A stretch of DNA of 64,000 nucleotides from Leucobacter muris (GTDB lineage Bacteria > Actinomycetota > Actinomycetes > Actinomycetales > Microbacteriaceae). The notes beneath the pieces are model-generated. The model had not been told where the DNA came from. It was given only the letters and a program-made list of their open reading frames with translations, and did not search any database. Numbering within the stretch: the stretch's first letter is position 1; each line of letters starts with the position of its first letter. The DNA lies in assembly GCF_004028235.1 (NCBI RefSeq), contig NZ_CP035037.1, forward strand, positions 2,914,001 to 2,978,000, read 5' to 3'. Position numbers and translations under genes: made by a program. Below, in pieces: positions 18,592-27,348 of this stretch.

Positions 18592-19722
18592 ATGTCTGAC
18601 GCCACCGTCCCGCGCCCCGCCGTCGAGCGCCTCACCTGCGTGATCCCGGCCGGAGGCGTCGGATCCCGCCTCTGGCCGCTGTCGCGCGCGAACGCGCCAA
18701 AGTTCCTGCTCGACCTGACCGGCTCGGGAGACTCGCTGCTGCGGGCCACCTGGGACCGCCTCTCCCCCATCGCCCCCGCCGAACGCGTGATGGTCGTCAC
18801 CGGCGTCTCGCACCGCGACTCGGTCATGCGCCAGCTCCCCGAACTCCTGCCGCAGAACCTCATCACCGAGAGCGAACCCAAGGACTCCTCCGCCGCGATC
18901 GGGCTCGCGGCGGCGCTGCTCGAGCTGCGCGACCCCGACGCGATCCTCGGCTCCTTCGCCGCCGACCACGTCATCCGCGGCGACGTGCTCTTCCAGCGGG
19001 CCGTCACCACCGCGGTGCAGGCGGCCGACCGCGGCTACATCGCGACCATCGGCATCCACCCCTCGCACCCCGCGACCGGCTTCGGCTACATCTCGTGCGG
19101 CGAGGCCCGCGGCGACCTCGCCCCCTTCGACGTCTACGACGTGTCCGAGTTCGTCGAGAAGCCCGACGCCGAGCAGGCCGAGGAGTACCTCTCCCACGGC
19201 GGCTACCTCTGGAACGCCGGCATGTTCATCGCCCGCGCCACCGTGCTGCTCGATCAGATGGCGCTCGCCGATCCCGAGCTCGTGAGCGCGCTGCGCGAGA
19301 TCGCGGCGAGCTGGGACACCGACCGGGGCGCCGACGTGCGCGAGCGCCTCTGGCCCGCCCTGCCGAAGATCGCGATCGACTACACCGTGGCCGAGCCGGC
19401 CGCCGCCGCGGGCAAGATGGTCTGCGTCGCGGCCCACTTCGACTGGGACGACGTGGGCGACTTCGCCTCGGTGGCGAACCTGCTGACGCGCGGCCGCGGC
19501 AGCGACCTCGCCGTGCTCGGCGACGGCGCCCAGGTGCTGTCGGACGCCTCGAGCGGCATCGTCGTCTCGGAGAGCGAGCGCCTCGTCGCGCTCGTGGGCG
19601 TCGAGGACGTGGTCGTGGTCGACACCGCCGACGTGCTGCTCGTCACCACGAAGAGCCGCGCGCAAGACGTGAAGAACCTCGTCAACCGCATGAAGCTGGC
19701 CGGCGGCGGCCACCTGCTCTAG
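18592..19722 (+). CDS. manC: Mannose-1-phosphate guanylyltransferase
   Basis: Makes GDP-mannose from Man-1-P and GTP for glycan synthesis. The nucleotidyltransferase signature VIPAGGVGSRLWPLSR-x4-PKF is intact, with FVEKPDAEQAEEYL and WNAGMFIARA. 376 aa, the short form without the C-terminal cupin isomerase domain. It is monocistronic by context and convergent with the GntR gene. A phosphomannomutase candidate is at 9.5 kb. Confidence 0.93.
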   Translation: MSDATVPRPAVERLTCVIPAGGVGSRLWPLSRANAPKFLLDLTGSGDSLLRATWDRLSPIAPAERVMVVTGVSHRDSVMRQLPELLPQNLITESEPKDSSAAIGLAAALLELRDPDAILGSFAADHVIRGDVLFQRAVTTAVQAADRGYIATIGIHPSHPATGFGYISCGEARGDLAPFDVYDVSEFVEKPDAEQAEEYLSHGGYLWNAGMFIARATVLLDQMALADPELVSALREIAASWDTDRGADVRERLWPALPKIAIDYTVAEPAAAAGKMVCVAAHFDWDDVGDFASVANLLTRGRGSDLAVLGDGAQVLSDASSGIVVSESERLVALVGVEDVVVVDTADVLLVTTKSRAQDVKNLVNRMKLAGGGHLL

Positions 19723-19750
19723 CCGGCGTCGCGGCGGCGCCCGCGGCGCC

Positions 19751-20488
19751 TCAGCGGCGCGAGAGCAGCGAGGTCACCTGCAGGCGCCCGCTGTGGATCC
19801 AGACGTCCGAGTACTCGACCGGGCGATCGTCGTCGAGGTAGGTCACCTGCTGCAGGTACTGCACGGGCGCCCCCTCCGGGAGCCCGAGCGCGGCCGAGAC
19901 CTCGTCGGAGGCCGGCTCGGCGCTGAACGTGCGCCGCGCCGAGGCGATCTTCAGCCGGTACGTCTGCTCGAGCACCCCGAAGAGGCTCTGCACCCCGAAG
20001 TCCTGCTGCTCGATGCCGGGCGCGATGTCGGCGCGCACGTAGTTGTGCAGCAGCGCCACCGGACCCTGCTCGGTGCTGCGCACTCGCACCAGCCGCAGCA
20101 CGCGGCTTCCGACGCCGGCCTCGAGCAGCGCGGCCACCGGCTTCGGCGGATCCATGAGCTCGCAGGCGATCACCGCGGTCTCCGTCACCACCCCCTGACG
20201 CGCGAAGTCCTCGGTGAGGGTCGACAGCTTCTGGGCGATCGCCGGCTCGATGATCGTCGAGGTGACGAAGGTGCCCCGCCCGCGCACCTGGCGCAGCAGC
20301 CCCTCCTCGATCAGCGTCGACAGGGCCCGTCTGAGCGTGCCCCGGCTCACGCCGAGCTCCTGGGCCAGCTCGGGTTCGCTCTTGAGACGGTAGTGCGGGG
20401 GCCACTCGCCGGAGGCGATCTTCAGCCGGATCCGGTCGGAGATCTGCGTGTGAATCGCCACCGGAGCGTCACGATCGATTGTGCTCAC
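19751..20488 (-). CDS. GntR-family regulator with UTRA domain
   Basis: N-terminal winged helix (AIHTQISDRIRLKIASGEW, LAQELGVSRGTLRRALSTLI, VRGRGTFVTS) and a C-terminal UTRA effector domain to residue ~240. 245 aa. I chose GTG 20488 for its GGGGAGG ribosome binding site. It is the last gene of the ribose operon, 92 nt after deoC, and is probably its local repressor responding to a sugar phosphate. Candidate operators lie upstream of rbsK at 26392-26427. Confidence 0.88.
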   Translation of the reverse strand: MSTIDRDAPVAIHTQISDRIRLKIASGEWPPHYRLKSEPELAQELGVSRGTLRRALSTLIEEGLLRQVRGRGTFVTSTIIEPAIAQKLSTLTEDFARQGVVTETAVIACELMDPPKPVAALLEAGVGSRVLRLVRVRSTEQGPVALLHNYVRADIAPGIEQQDFGVQSLFGVLEQTYRLKIASARRTFSAEPASDEVSAALGLPEGAPVQYLQQVTYLDDDRPVEYSDVWIHSGRLQVTSLLSRR

Positions 20489-20580
20489 GCTCGCCTCCCC
20501 ATCATCTGTCGCCGGCTCGTTGCGTGCTCCCTGAATACCACCGTCCCGGGTGGCGTGTCCAACCGGGGCGGCGGATGTTC

Positions 20581-21282
20581 TCAGTAGCTGACGGTGCTCT
20601 CGTCGCCGGTGTCGGTGACGATCTTGAGCCCCGCGCTCGTGCCGAGCAGCACGGCGCCCGCGCGCAGCAGCGAGAGCGCCTGGTCGTAGGTCTTGATCGA
20701 GCCCGAGGCCTTCACCTGCACGCCGTCGCGCGCGCGGTCCACGAGGTAGCGCACACTCTCGGGGTTCGCCGTCTCGATCTGGCCGCTGCTCGCGTTCTTC
20801 AAGAACGCGGCGCCCGCCTCCTGCGACAGCTCGACCGCGGCCTCCCGCTCCGCCTCCGTGAGCAGCGGCAGCTCCAGCATCACCTTGACCGGGATGCCAC
20901 TCGCCCGCACCACACCCGCGATGTCCTCGCGGAACTCGTCGTACATGCCGCTCTTCAGCCAGCCGATCTGCACGCCGATGTCGAGCTGCGTCGCGCCGAG
21001 CCGCGCGATCTCCGCCGCCTCCGCGGCCTTGCCCGCGCTGGTCATGACGCCGACGTTGGGGAAGTCGAGGGCCGACGCGAGCTCGACGCCCGTGCCCGCC
21101 AGCTCGGAGGCGACGAGCGGCACCCACGACGCGGGGACCATCGCCGCGTTGAAGCCGTGCTCCACCGCCTCGCGCGCGTGCGCGACCATCCGCTCCTTCG
21201 TGATGCCCGTCTCGATGAGCGTGTGCTGCACGTAGGGTGCGAGCTCGGCGGGTGCGAGCGTGAGTTCCTCTGCACTAGACAA
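20581..21282 (-). CDS. deoC: Deoxyribose-phosphate aldolase
   Basis: Cleaves 2-deoxyribose-5-phosphate to glyceraldehyde-3-phosphate and acetaldehyde. TIM-barrel segments LDIGVQIGWLKSG, VKVMLELPLL, FLKNASSG and VQVKASGSIKT are present; the last carries the Schiff-base-type lysine. 233 aa. The start is taken as TTG 21282 with AAGAGAA upstream, since no ATG fits. Its place in the ribose operon suggests joint use of ribose and deoxyribose, as do the ribokinase and the thymidine phosphorylase at 12.3 kb. Confidence 0.88.
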   Translation of the reverse strand: MSSAEELTLAPAELAPYVQHTLIETGITKERMVAHAREAVEHGFNAAMVPASWVPLVASELAGTGVELASALDFPNVGVMTSAGKAAEAAEIARLGATQLDIGVQIGWLKSGMYDEFREDIAGVVRASGIPVKVMLELPLLTEAEREAAVELSQEAGAAFLKNASSGQIETANPESVRYLVDRARDGVQVKASGSIKTYDQALSLLRAGAVLLGTSAGLKIVTDTGDESTVSY

Positions 21283-21329
21283 TGTCAGTTCTCTTTTCTT
21301 GTTTCGGTGGATCCGCGTACGCGGAGAGG

Positions 21330-21785
21330 TCAGAGCTTGTCGGCGTAGTAGTCGGGAACGACGACGCCGTCGCCGCCGAACCACTTCGGCACGTCGACGC
21401 CGCAGACGAGGCCGATGTTGCCCCACGGCTCGAACGCGCCCGTGCGCACGATCACCTTCGCCTGCCGGGCGAGCTCGCCGAGCATGTCCGCGTGGCTGCG
21501 GGTGGTGAACTCGGCGCCCGCGAACGTCTGCTGCAGCCACTCGTCGAGCCGCGGGTTGTTCGAGACCACGTCTTCGGCGCGCACGACCCCCTCCACGACG
21601 AGCTCCTGCGAGATGAGGCCGAGAATGGTGCGCAGGTCGGGCAGGTTCTCGGCGATCGCGAGGTCGATGCGGTCGGCATCGCGCGGGATCGGGAACCCCG
21701 CGTCGACGACGAGGATCAGGTCGGTGTGGCCGAGCGTCGCGAGCGCGGCGCTGAGCTTGTCGTTCAGGATTCCTGACTTCTTCAT
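21330..21785 (-). CDS. rbsD: D-ribose pyranase
   Basis: Converts pyranose ribose to the furanose form used by ribokinase. Family landmarks: N-terminal MKKSGILNDKLSAALATLGHTD with the catalytic-type His, VVDAGFPIP, and C-terminal VRTGAFEPWGNIGLVCG. 151 aa. It lies between rbsA and deoC. Confidence 0.95.
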   Translation of the reverse strand: MKKSGILNDKLSAALATLGHTDLILVVDAGFPIPRDADRIDLAIAENLPDLRTILGLISQELVVEGVVRAEDVVSNNPRLDEWLQQTFAGAEFTTRSHADMLGELARQAKVIVRTGAFEPWGNIGLVCGVDVPKWFGGDGVVVPDYYADKL

Positions 21786-21804
21786 GGGTCTTCCTCTCGG
21801 TCGC

Positions 21805-23325
21805 CTAGGCGATGGATGCGGTGGCGCCGGTCGCCAGCGCCATGATGGATTCTTCGGTCGCGGCGCCGCTGTCGATCACCGCGGCGAGCCGCCCCTCGCG
21901 CATCACCGCGATGCGGTCGGTGATGGTGAGCAGTTCGGGCAGGTCCGACGAGGAGCACAGGATCCCGACCCCCTGAGCGGCGAGGTCGAACAGCAGCTCG
22001 TAGATCTCGGCCTTCGCCCCGACGTCCACGCCGCGGGTGGGCTCGTCGAGCATGATGACGCCGGGATCGATGGCGAGCCACCGGCCGAGCATCGCCTTCT
22101 GCTGGTTGCCGCCCGACAGGGAGGTGATCCCCTGGCTCATGGTCGCGGTCTTGACCCGCAGGCGCCCCGCCTGCTCGCGGGCCCGTCGATCGAACTCGCG
22201 ACGGCGGATCAGGCCGAGTCTCGTGAGCGACCGGGCCGTGAGGGCGCCGATGTTGTCGGAGACGCTCATGGTCGTCAGCAGCCCCTGGGCTCGACGCTCG
22301 CCCGGCACGAAGGCGAGCCGCCGCTCGACGCTCGCGATCGGCGAGCGGGAGGCGTAGTCCTCACCGAGCACGCGCACGGAGCCGGATCCTCCCGGCTGCG
22401 CGCCGAAGATGTTCTGCAGCAGTTCGACCCGCCCCGAATCGGGCAGCCCGGCGACGCCCAGGATCTCGCCCGGCCGAACGGTGAAGCTCACGTCCGCGTG
22501 GCGCCGCCCGCCGAGCTGCTCGACCTCGAGCACGGGCGAGGCGGACTCCCGCGCGGTGGAGCCCTGCTCGGCGCGGGTGGCGAACTGGCCGAGCTGGCGG
22601 CCAACCATCGCGGCCACGGCCTGCTCGGGCGTCGTCTCGTCGCGCCGCCACGAGGCGACATGCCTGCCGTCGCGCAGCACCTCGAGCTGATCGCACAGCT
22701 CGAACACCTCGGGCATGCGGTGCGAGACGTAGATAATGGTCGTGCCGGCCTGCTTGAGCCGGCCCATCAGGGCGAAGAGCCGGGCGGCCTCCGCAGGGGT
22801 GAGCATCGCGGTGGGCTCGTCGAGGATCAGCACGCGGCAGCCGCGGGCGATCGAGCGGGCGACCACCACGAGCTGCTGCGTCGCGAGGTCCAGCTCGCGC
22901 ACGACCGTGCCCGGGTCGATGTCGAGATCGAGCTCGGCCAGCAGCTCGGCGGTGCGCCGCCGCATGCCGGCTTTCGAGGGGAACCAGCGGTTGCCGGGTT
23001 CGACGCCCGCGAGCACGTTCTCGGCCACCGTGCGGTCGGGCAGCAGGGAGAGCTCCTGCGGCACGATGGCCACGCTGTGCCGGGTGAGCACGGTGTTCGG
23101 GTCGAAGGAGGCGACCTCCTCCCCGAACACCGTGACGGTGCCGCTGCTCGGCGGCTGCAGGCCGGCGAGGATCTTGAGCAGCGTCGACTTGCCGGCCCCG
23201 TTCTCGCCCAGCAGGGCGGTGATCTCGCCCTCGGGGATGTCGAAGCTCACGCCGTCGAGGGCGCGTACCGGCCCGAAGGCGCGGCTCAGCTCGCGCACCC
23301 GGACCGCCGGCTCGATGTGTGCCAT
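21805..23325 (-). CDS. rbsA: Ribose ABC transporter ATP-binding protein (two fused NBDs)
   Basis: Two tandem ATPase domains in 506 aa. The first has Walker A LLGENGAGKSTLLK and Walker B VLILDEPTAM. The second has the usual degenerate P-loop (GVAGLPDSGRVELL) with an intact signature LSGGNQQKAMLGRWL and Walker B. This asymmetry is normal for RbsA/AraG/MglA proteins. It works with RbsC and the RbsB protein, whose gene is interrupted here. Confidence 0.94.
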   Translation of the reverse strand: MAHIEPAVRVRELSRAFGPVRALDGVSFDIPEGEITALLGENGAGKSTLLKILAGLQPPSSGTVTVFGEEVASFDPNTVLTRHSVAIVPQELSLLPDRTVAENVLAGVEPGNRWFPSKAGMRRRTAELLAELDLDIDPGTVVRELDLATQQLVVVARSIARGCRVLILDEPTAMLTPAEAARLFALMGRLKQAGTTIIYVSHRMPEVFELCDQLEVLRDGRHVASWRRDETTPEQAVAAMVGRQLGQFATRAEQGSTARESASPVLEVEQLGGRRHADVSFTVRPGEILGVAGLPDSGRVELLQNIFGAQPGGSGSVRVLGEDYASRSPIASVERRLAFVPGERRAQGLLTTMSVSDNIGALTARSLTRLGLIRRREFDRRAREQAGRLRVKTATMSQGITSLSGGNQQKAMLGRWLAIDPGVIMLDEPTRGVDVGAKAEIYELLFDLAAQGVGILCSSSDLPELLTITDRIAVMREGRLAAVIDSGAATEESIMALATGATASIA

Positions 23326-23367
23326 GTTCGTCTTCCTGTCTCTCCGTCTGCGACCCGCCGGCCGGGG

Positions 23368-24393
23368 TCAGCCCTCGACCGTCGCCTCGCCCAGGTTGTC
23401 CTTGGTGATGAACTGGGCCCCGGTGTCGACGCCGGTGATCTCGGTGCCCTCGGTGAGGAAGTCGACGAGCGTCTTGACCGCCTGGTAGCCCTGCTCCTCG
23501 GGGTTCTGGCTGATGGTGAACGTGACGACGCCCTTCTCGAGGAACTCGGCCGTCTGGGGCAGCAGGTCGAAGCCGACCATGCTGATCTTGCCGGTGTTGC
23601 CGGACTGCTCGACCCACTGGGCCGCGGCGGTCGTCGAGCAGCAGTCGAGGCCCGCGATCGCCACGACGTCCGACTGACCGGCCATGGTCGACTCGACGGT
23701 GTTGTAGGCCGCGTTGGGCTCGTTGCCCACGTTCACCGGGCCGACGATCTCGAGGTCCGTGCCCGAGAGGCCCTCCTCGAACCCGCCGAAGCGGTCGTGC
23801 GACCAACCGGCGCCGGTGTCGAGCTAGAAGACCACGACCTTGCCGGTCGCCTCCTCGCCGAGCACCGAGACCAGCTCCTCGGCCTGAGCCTGGCCCGAGG
23901 CCTTGAGATCCTGGCCCACGAAGCCCATCTGCTGAGAGTCGGGGTTGTCGGTGTTGAACGAGATGATCGGGATGCCGGCGTTGTACGCCTGCTCGATCAC
24001 CGGCTTCAGGGCGTCGCTCGAGGCGGAGGAGACGGCGAGGCCGTCGACCGACTTCTGCTGGATCGCTGTCTGCAGCTCGGCGACCTGCTTCGCGGCATCG
24101 CCGCCGGTGGGGCCGATCAGCTGCACGTCGACGCCGAACTCCTCGCCGGCGCGCTCCATGCCCGCGGTGATGGGAGTGGCGAAGGCGAGCGACGGGTCGT
24201 GGTAGCTGAGCTTGATGCGCAGCTCCTCGCCGTCGTCGATCCGCTTCTGGATGTAGTCGGCGAGCTGGAAGCCGTCCGGCGAGGCGGCCTCATTGCCCGT
24301 GGTGATGGCGCCGCAGCCGGTCATGCCGAGTGCGAGTGCCGCCGCCGCGATTCCTGCGACGGCCGCCTTCCTGGCAGCTGATACGAGGGACAT
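23368..24393 (-). pseudogene. rbsB: Ribose-type binding lipoprotein, interrupted by an in-frame TAG
   Basis: Periplasmic-binding-protein fold (Peripla_BP_4) lipoprotein: signal MSLVSAARKAAVAG with lipobox LGMTGC, then ITAGMERAGEEFGVDV. The reading frame is continuous from 24393 to the stop at 23368 (342 codons) except for TAG at codon 190 (23824-23826), straight after GKVVVF. Downstream of it, LDTGAGWSHDRFGGFEEGLS and the C-terminal lobe are well preserved in the same frame. So this is one nonsense substitution, not an indel. Recent inactivation, amber readthrough or a sequencing error are all possible. The permease and ATPase genes look intact. Confidence 0.85.
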
Positions 24394-24447
24394 CGATGAC
24401 TCCTTTGTGCTGGTGTGTCCGTTGGTGATGGTGAAGTGCTCGAGTGC

Positions 24448-25446
24448 TCAGGCGCGGGTCTTGCGCTTGCGCTGCCAGGTGTCGGCGGCGACGGCCGCGA
24501 TGATCACGAGGCCGGTGACGACCGTCTGCCAGAACGACGAGATGCCGTTGATGTTGAGGATGTTCTGCAGCAGCCCGATGAACGCGACCCCGATCACGGT
24601 GCCGAGCATCGTGCCGCTGCCGCCGAAGAGCGCCGCGCCTCCGATGATCACCGCCGAGATCACGGTCAGCTCGAGGCCGGTGCCCGTGACGCCCTGCACG
24701 TACGACAGGAACGAGAGGCCGAGCACGCCCGCCATGGCTGCGGTCAGGCCGGAGAGCACGAAGGCGCCGACCTTCACCCGCTTGACGTTGATGCCGACGA
24801 GACGAGCGGCCTCCTGATTGCCGCCGACCGCGTAGGTGTTGAACCCGAAGCGCGAGCGCGAGAGCAGCACGACGCCGATGGCCGCGATGACGGCGAAGAA
24901 GATGAGCTGCATCGGCACGATCCCGAACAGCCGCCCCTGCCCGAGCAGGGTGAACTCGGCGACTCCGGGCTGCGACGAGCTCAGCGAGATGGGGGCGCCG
25001 TCCGAGATGAGCAGGGTGGCGCCCCGGAACACGCTCAGCGTGCCGAGGGTCACGATGAAGGAGGGCACTCCGAGCAGCACGACGGCGAGGCCGTTGAGCA
25101 GCCCGGCGAGCACGCCGACGGCCAGGCCGACGAGCACGGCCACCGGCCAGGCGATGCCGGCGGCGATCACCATTCCGGTGCTGATCGCCGCGAGGGCGTA
25201 GATGGAGCCCACCGAGAGGTCGATCTCGCCGTTGACGATCACGAACGTCGCCCCGATGGCCATGATCCCGATCTGCGCGATCTGCTGACCGACCGAGAGC
25301 AGGTTGTCGGCCTGCACGAAGTTGGGCGAGAGCACCGCTCCCAGGATGAACAGCAGCACGAGCGCCGCGAGCACCCCCGCCTCGCGCGCGTGCACGAACG
25401 CGCGGACGTCGAACTTCTTCTGCGGAAGCGCAGCGGTGGTGGTCAT
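24448..25446 (-). CDS. rbsC: Ribose ABC transporter permease
   Basis: BPD_transp_2-type permease, 332 aa, with 8-10 hydrophobic segments. Family features: GATFVIVNGEIDLSVGSI, PSFIVTLGTLSVFRG, NTYAVGGNQEAARLVGI (the coupling loop) and GGAALFGGSGTMLGT. ATG 25446 overlaps the rbsK stop (ATGA). Confidence 0.94.
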   Translation of the reverse strand: MTTTAALPQKKFDVRAFVHAREAGVLAALVLLFILGAVLSPNFVQADNLLSVGQQIAQIGIMAIGATFVIVNGEIDLSVGSIYALAAISTGMVIAAGIAWPVAVLVGLAVGVLAGLLNGLAVVLLGVPSFIVTLGTLSVFRGATLLISDGAPISLSSSQPGVAEFTLLGQGRLFGIVPMQLIFFAVIAAIGVVLLSRSRFGFNTYAVGGNQEAARLVGINVKRVKVGAFVLSGLTAAMAGVLGLSFLSYVQGVTGTGLELTVISAVIIGGAALFGGSGTMLGTVIGVAFIGLLQNILNINGISSFWQTVVTGLVIIAAVAADTWQRKRKTRA

Positions 25447-26372
25447 CGGGCTTCTCCGTTCTGGGTGGGGCGGGGCAGGCCGAGCTGTTCGGCGGTGGGC
25501 AGTGAGGGGATGACGCCGGCGACGGTCACGGCGTGCGCGCCGGCGGCCGCGGCCAGCTCGGCGGCGGCGTCGACCGAGCGGGCGGTGGCCAGCCCGACGG
25601 CCAGGGCGGCCGTGAAGGAGTCGCCGGCGCCGGTCGTGTCGACCACGTTGGCGACCGCGTGCGCCTGCACCGGTCGCACCCCCTCGGCGTCGGCGATGAG
25701 CGCGCCGTGGCCCCCGCGCGTGAGGATCGCGCACCCGCCCGTGCGCTGCTGCAGCATGGTCGCGAGCGCCACGTCGTCGAGCCCGTGGTCGGCGACCAGG
25801 CCGAGGAGCACCGGCGCCTCGGTCTGGTTCGGGGTGATCACGTCGATGTCGGCCCAGACCTCGTCCGGGAGCCGCCTGGCGGGGGCGGGGTTGAGCAGCG
25901 TGCGGGTGCCGCAGAGACGGCCGATGCGCAGCGCCGCGGCGACCGCCGCACGGGGGATCTCCATCGACACCACGAGCACGTCCGCCCGCTCGATCTCGGG
26001 GCGGAACGCCTCGACGGCCTCGGCGTCGAGCTCGTCGAGCGCGCCGGGGGCGATTGCGATGCGGTTCTCGCCCGAGGGGTCGACCTCGATGAAGCCGACC
26101 ATCGTCGGCCCCTGCGCGGTGACGACGCGCTCGGCGTCGACGTCCTCCCGGGCCCAGAGCTCGCGGGCCGCCCTTCCGTGGGCATCGTCTCCGATCGCGG
26201 TCAGGAAGCTGACGCGCGCGCCGAGGCGCGCGGCGCCGATCGCCTGATTGGATCCCTTGCCGCCGTGCTCGCTCGCGAACGAGCCGCCGCTGACGGTCTC
26301 ACCCGCTGAGGGGAAGCGCGGCACTCGCATCGTGAGGCCGACGCCGTAGCTTCCGACTACCGCAATCTTCAT
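25443..26372 (-). CDS. rbsK: Ribokinase
   Basis: PfkB-family kinase phosphorylating ribose at O5. GGKGSNQAIGAARLGA (sugar-binding GG-x-G-N motif) is at the N-terminus; the C-terminal anion hole/catalytic base motif is DTTGAGDSFTAALAVGL. 309 aa from ATG 26372; an upstream in-frame TTG at 26405 would overlap the putative operator and is less likely. First gene of the operon. Confidence 0.93.
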   Translation of the reverse strand: MKIAVVGSYGVGLTMRVPRFPSAGETVSGGSFASEHGGKGSNQAIGAARLGARVSFLTAIGDDAHGRAARELWAREDVDAERVVTAQGPTMVGFIEVDPSGENRIAIAPGALDELDAEAVEAFRPEIERADVLVVSMEIPRAAVAAALRIGRLCGTRTLLNPAPARRLPDEVWADIDVITPNQTEAPVLLGLVADHGLDDVALATMLQQRTGGCAILTRGGHGALIADAEGVRPVQAHAVANVVDTTGAGDSFTAALAVGLATARSVDAAAELAAAAGAHAVTVAGVIPSLPTAEQLGLPRPTQNGEAR

Positions 26373-26391
26373 TGATTCGCACCGAACTTCT

Positions 26392-26427
26392 TTGTACGTG
26401 GACAACTATGAACAATTACGAATTTGT
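26392..26427 (-). promoter_or_regulatory. Two candidate operators upstream of rbsK
   Basis: Two imperfect palindromes sharing TTGT/ACAA ends: TTGTACGTGGACAA (26392-26405) and ACAATTACGAATTTGT (26412-26427). The AT-rich patch stands out from its GC-rich surroundings and also holds a CATAGT -10-like hexamer on the minus strand. Likely bound by the operon's own GntR/UTRA regulator. Confidence 0.45.
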
Positions 26428-26612
26428 AGGGCGATTCGGCGCGCGCGTCAAGCGGCGCCCCCGCACGCTCCGCGTCGGGCCGCGGAACCCGAGAAGCGCT
26501 CGCGCGGCGGCGCCGCCGAGCGCGCCTCGCGCGGCCGGCAGATGGGCGCGCCGAAACGCCGCGCGGCCGCGATCCCGCGGGTCGCCGCCGCGATCAGAGG
26601 CGAGGATCGGCG

Positions 26613-27323
26613 CTAGCGCGGGGCGACGAGCGCGAACGGGTAGCGCGACGAGCGGGCCACCCGCACCGAGTCGTCGAGCGAGTCGAGGCCGCCGCCCGCG
26701 AATCGATCGCCCGTCTCGTACCCCGGGTCGCTCGACACGACCACGCGCCCGCCCGCGTTCACGAGCGTCGCCTCGGGCAGTTCCGCGACGCTCGGCAGCA
26801 GCACGCCCTCGAGCGACGACACGAGCACATCGGCGCAGACCACACCGGCGAAGCCGCCGTCGAGCATCACGGGGATCGACGACGTGATCGTGATCTCGTT
26901 CGAGCAGAGGTAGTCGACGAAGGGGCCGGCGACGTGGCGCTCGCCCGTGGCCAGCGGCACGCGGTACCACTCGAGGCGCACGAGGTCGATCGCGGCCTGG
27001 CCCGGCCCGAAGGTGGACGAGGCGAGCAGGCTGCGCTCGGGGCCCTGCCACCAGGCGAGCGGATTGCCCTCCGAGACCACGCTCTCGCTCGCGCAGTACC
27101 CGGCGCCGTAGAGCGGGCGGTCGGAGGCGTCGAGGATCGCGTGAGCCTCGGGCTCCACGAGCGCCGCGAGCTGGGCGCCGCTCATCGGGCCGCCGCGCAG
27201 CTGCTGCCGCAACTGCTCGCTCAGGCGGGGGAGCCAGGCGTCGAGCGGCGCGAAGACGCCGTCGAAGAACTCGTCGACCGTCTCGATCCCGCTCTCGAGC
27301 GCGCGATCCGCTGCCGTAATCAC
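26613..27323 (-). CDS. Cache-domain (PDC sensor-like) protein without membrane segments
   Basis: 236 aa from GTG 27323, which has a GGGGAGGGG ribosome binding site. The region from about residue 75 resembles a cache/PDC ligand-binding domain (AILDASDRPLYGAGYCASE, ITITSSIPVMLDGGFAGVVC, VLVSSLEGVLLP, TLVNAGGRVVVSSDPGYETG). Cache domains are normally extracytoplasmic parts of receptors. This one has no signal peptide, helix or output domain, so it probably acts in the cytoplasm. It follows the FCD GntR gene by 25 nt and may sense the same ligand. Function unknown. Confidence 0.7.
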   Translation of the reverse strand: MITAADRALESGIETVDEFFDGVFAPLDAWLPRLSEQLRQQLRGGPMSGAQLAALVEPEAHAILDASDRPLYGAGYCASESVVSEGNPLAWWQGPERSLLASSTFGPGQAAIDLVRLEWYRVPLATGERHVAGPFVDYLCSNEITITSSIPVMLDGGFAGVVCADVLVSSLEGVLLPSVAELPEATLVNAGGRVVVSSDPGYETGDRFAGGGLDSLDDSVRVARSSRYPFALVAPR

Positions 27324-27348
27324 CTCAGTCCCCTCCCCTTCGAGGCCG

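Noticed and set aside
21805..23325. Degenerate second Walker A of RbsA as a sign of decay
   Set aside because: This asymmetry is normal in the RbsA/MglA family; the other motifs are intact.
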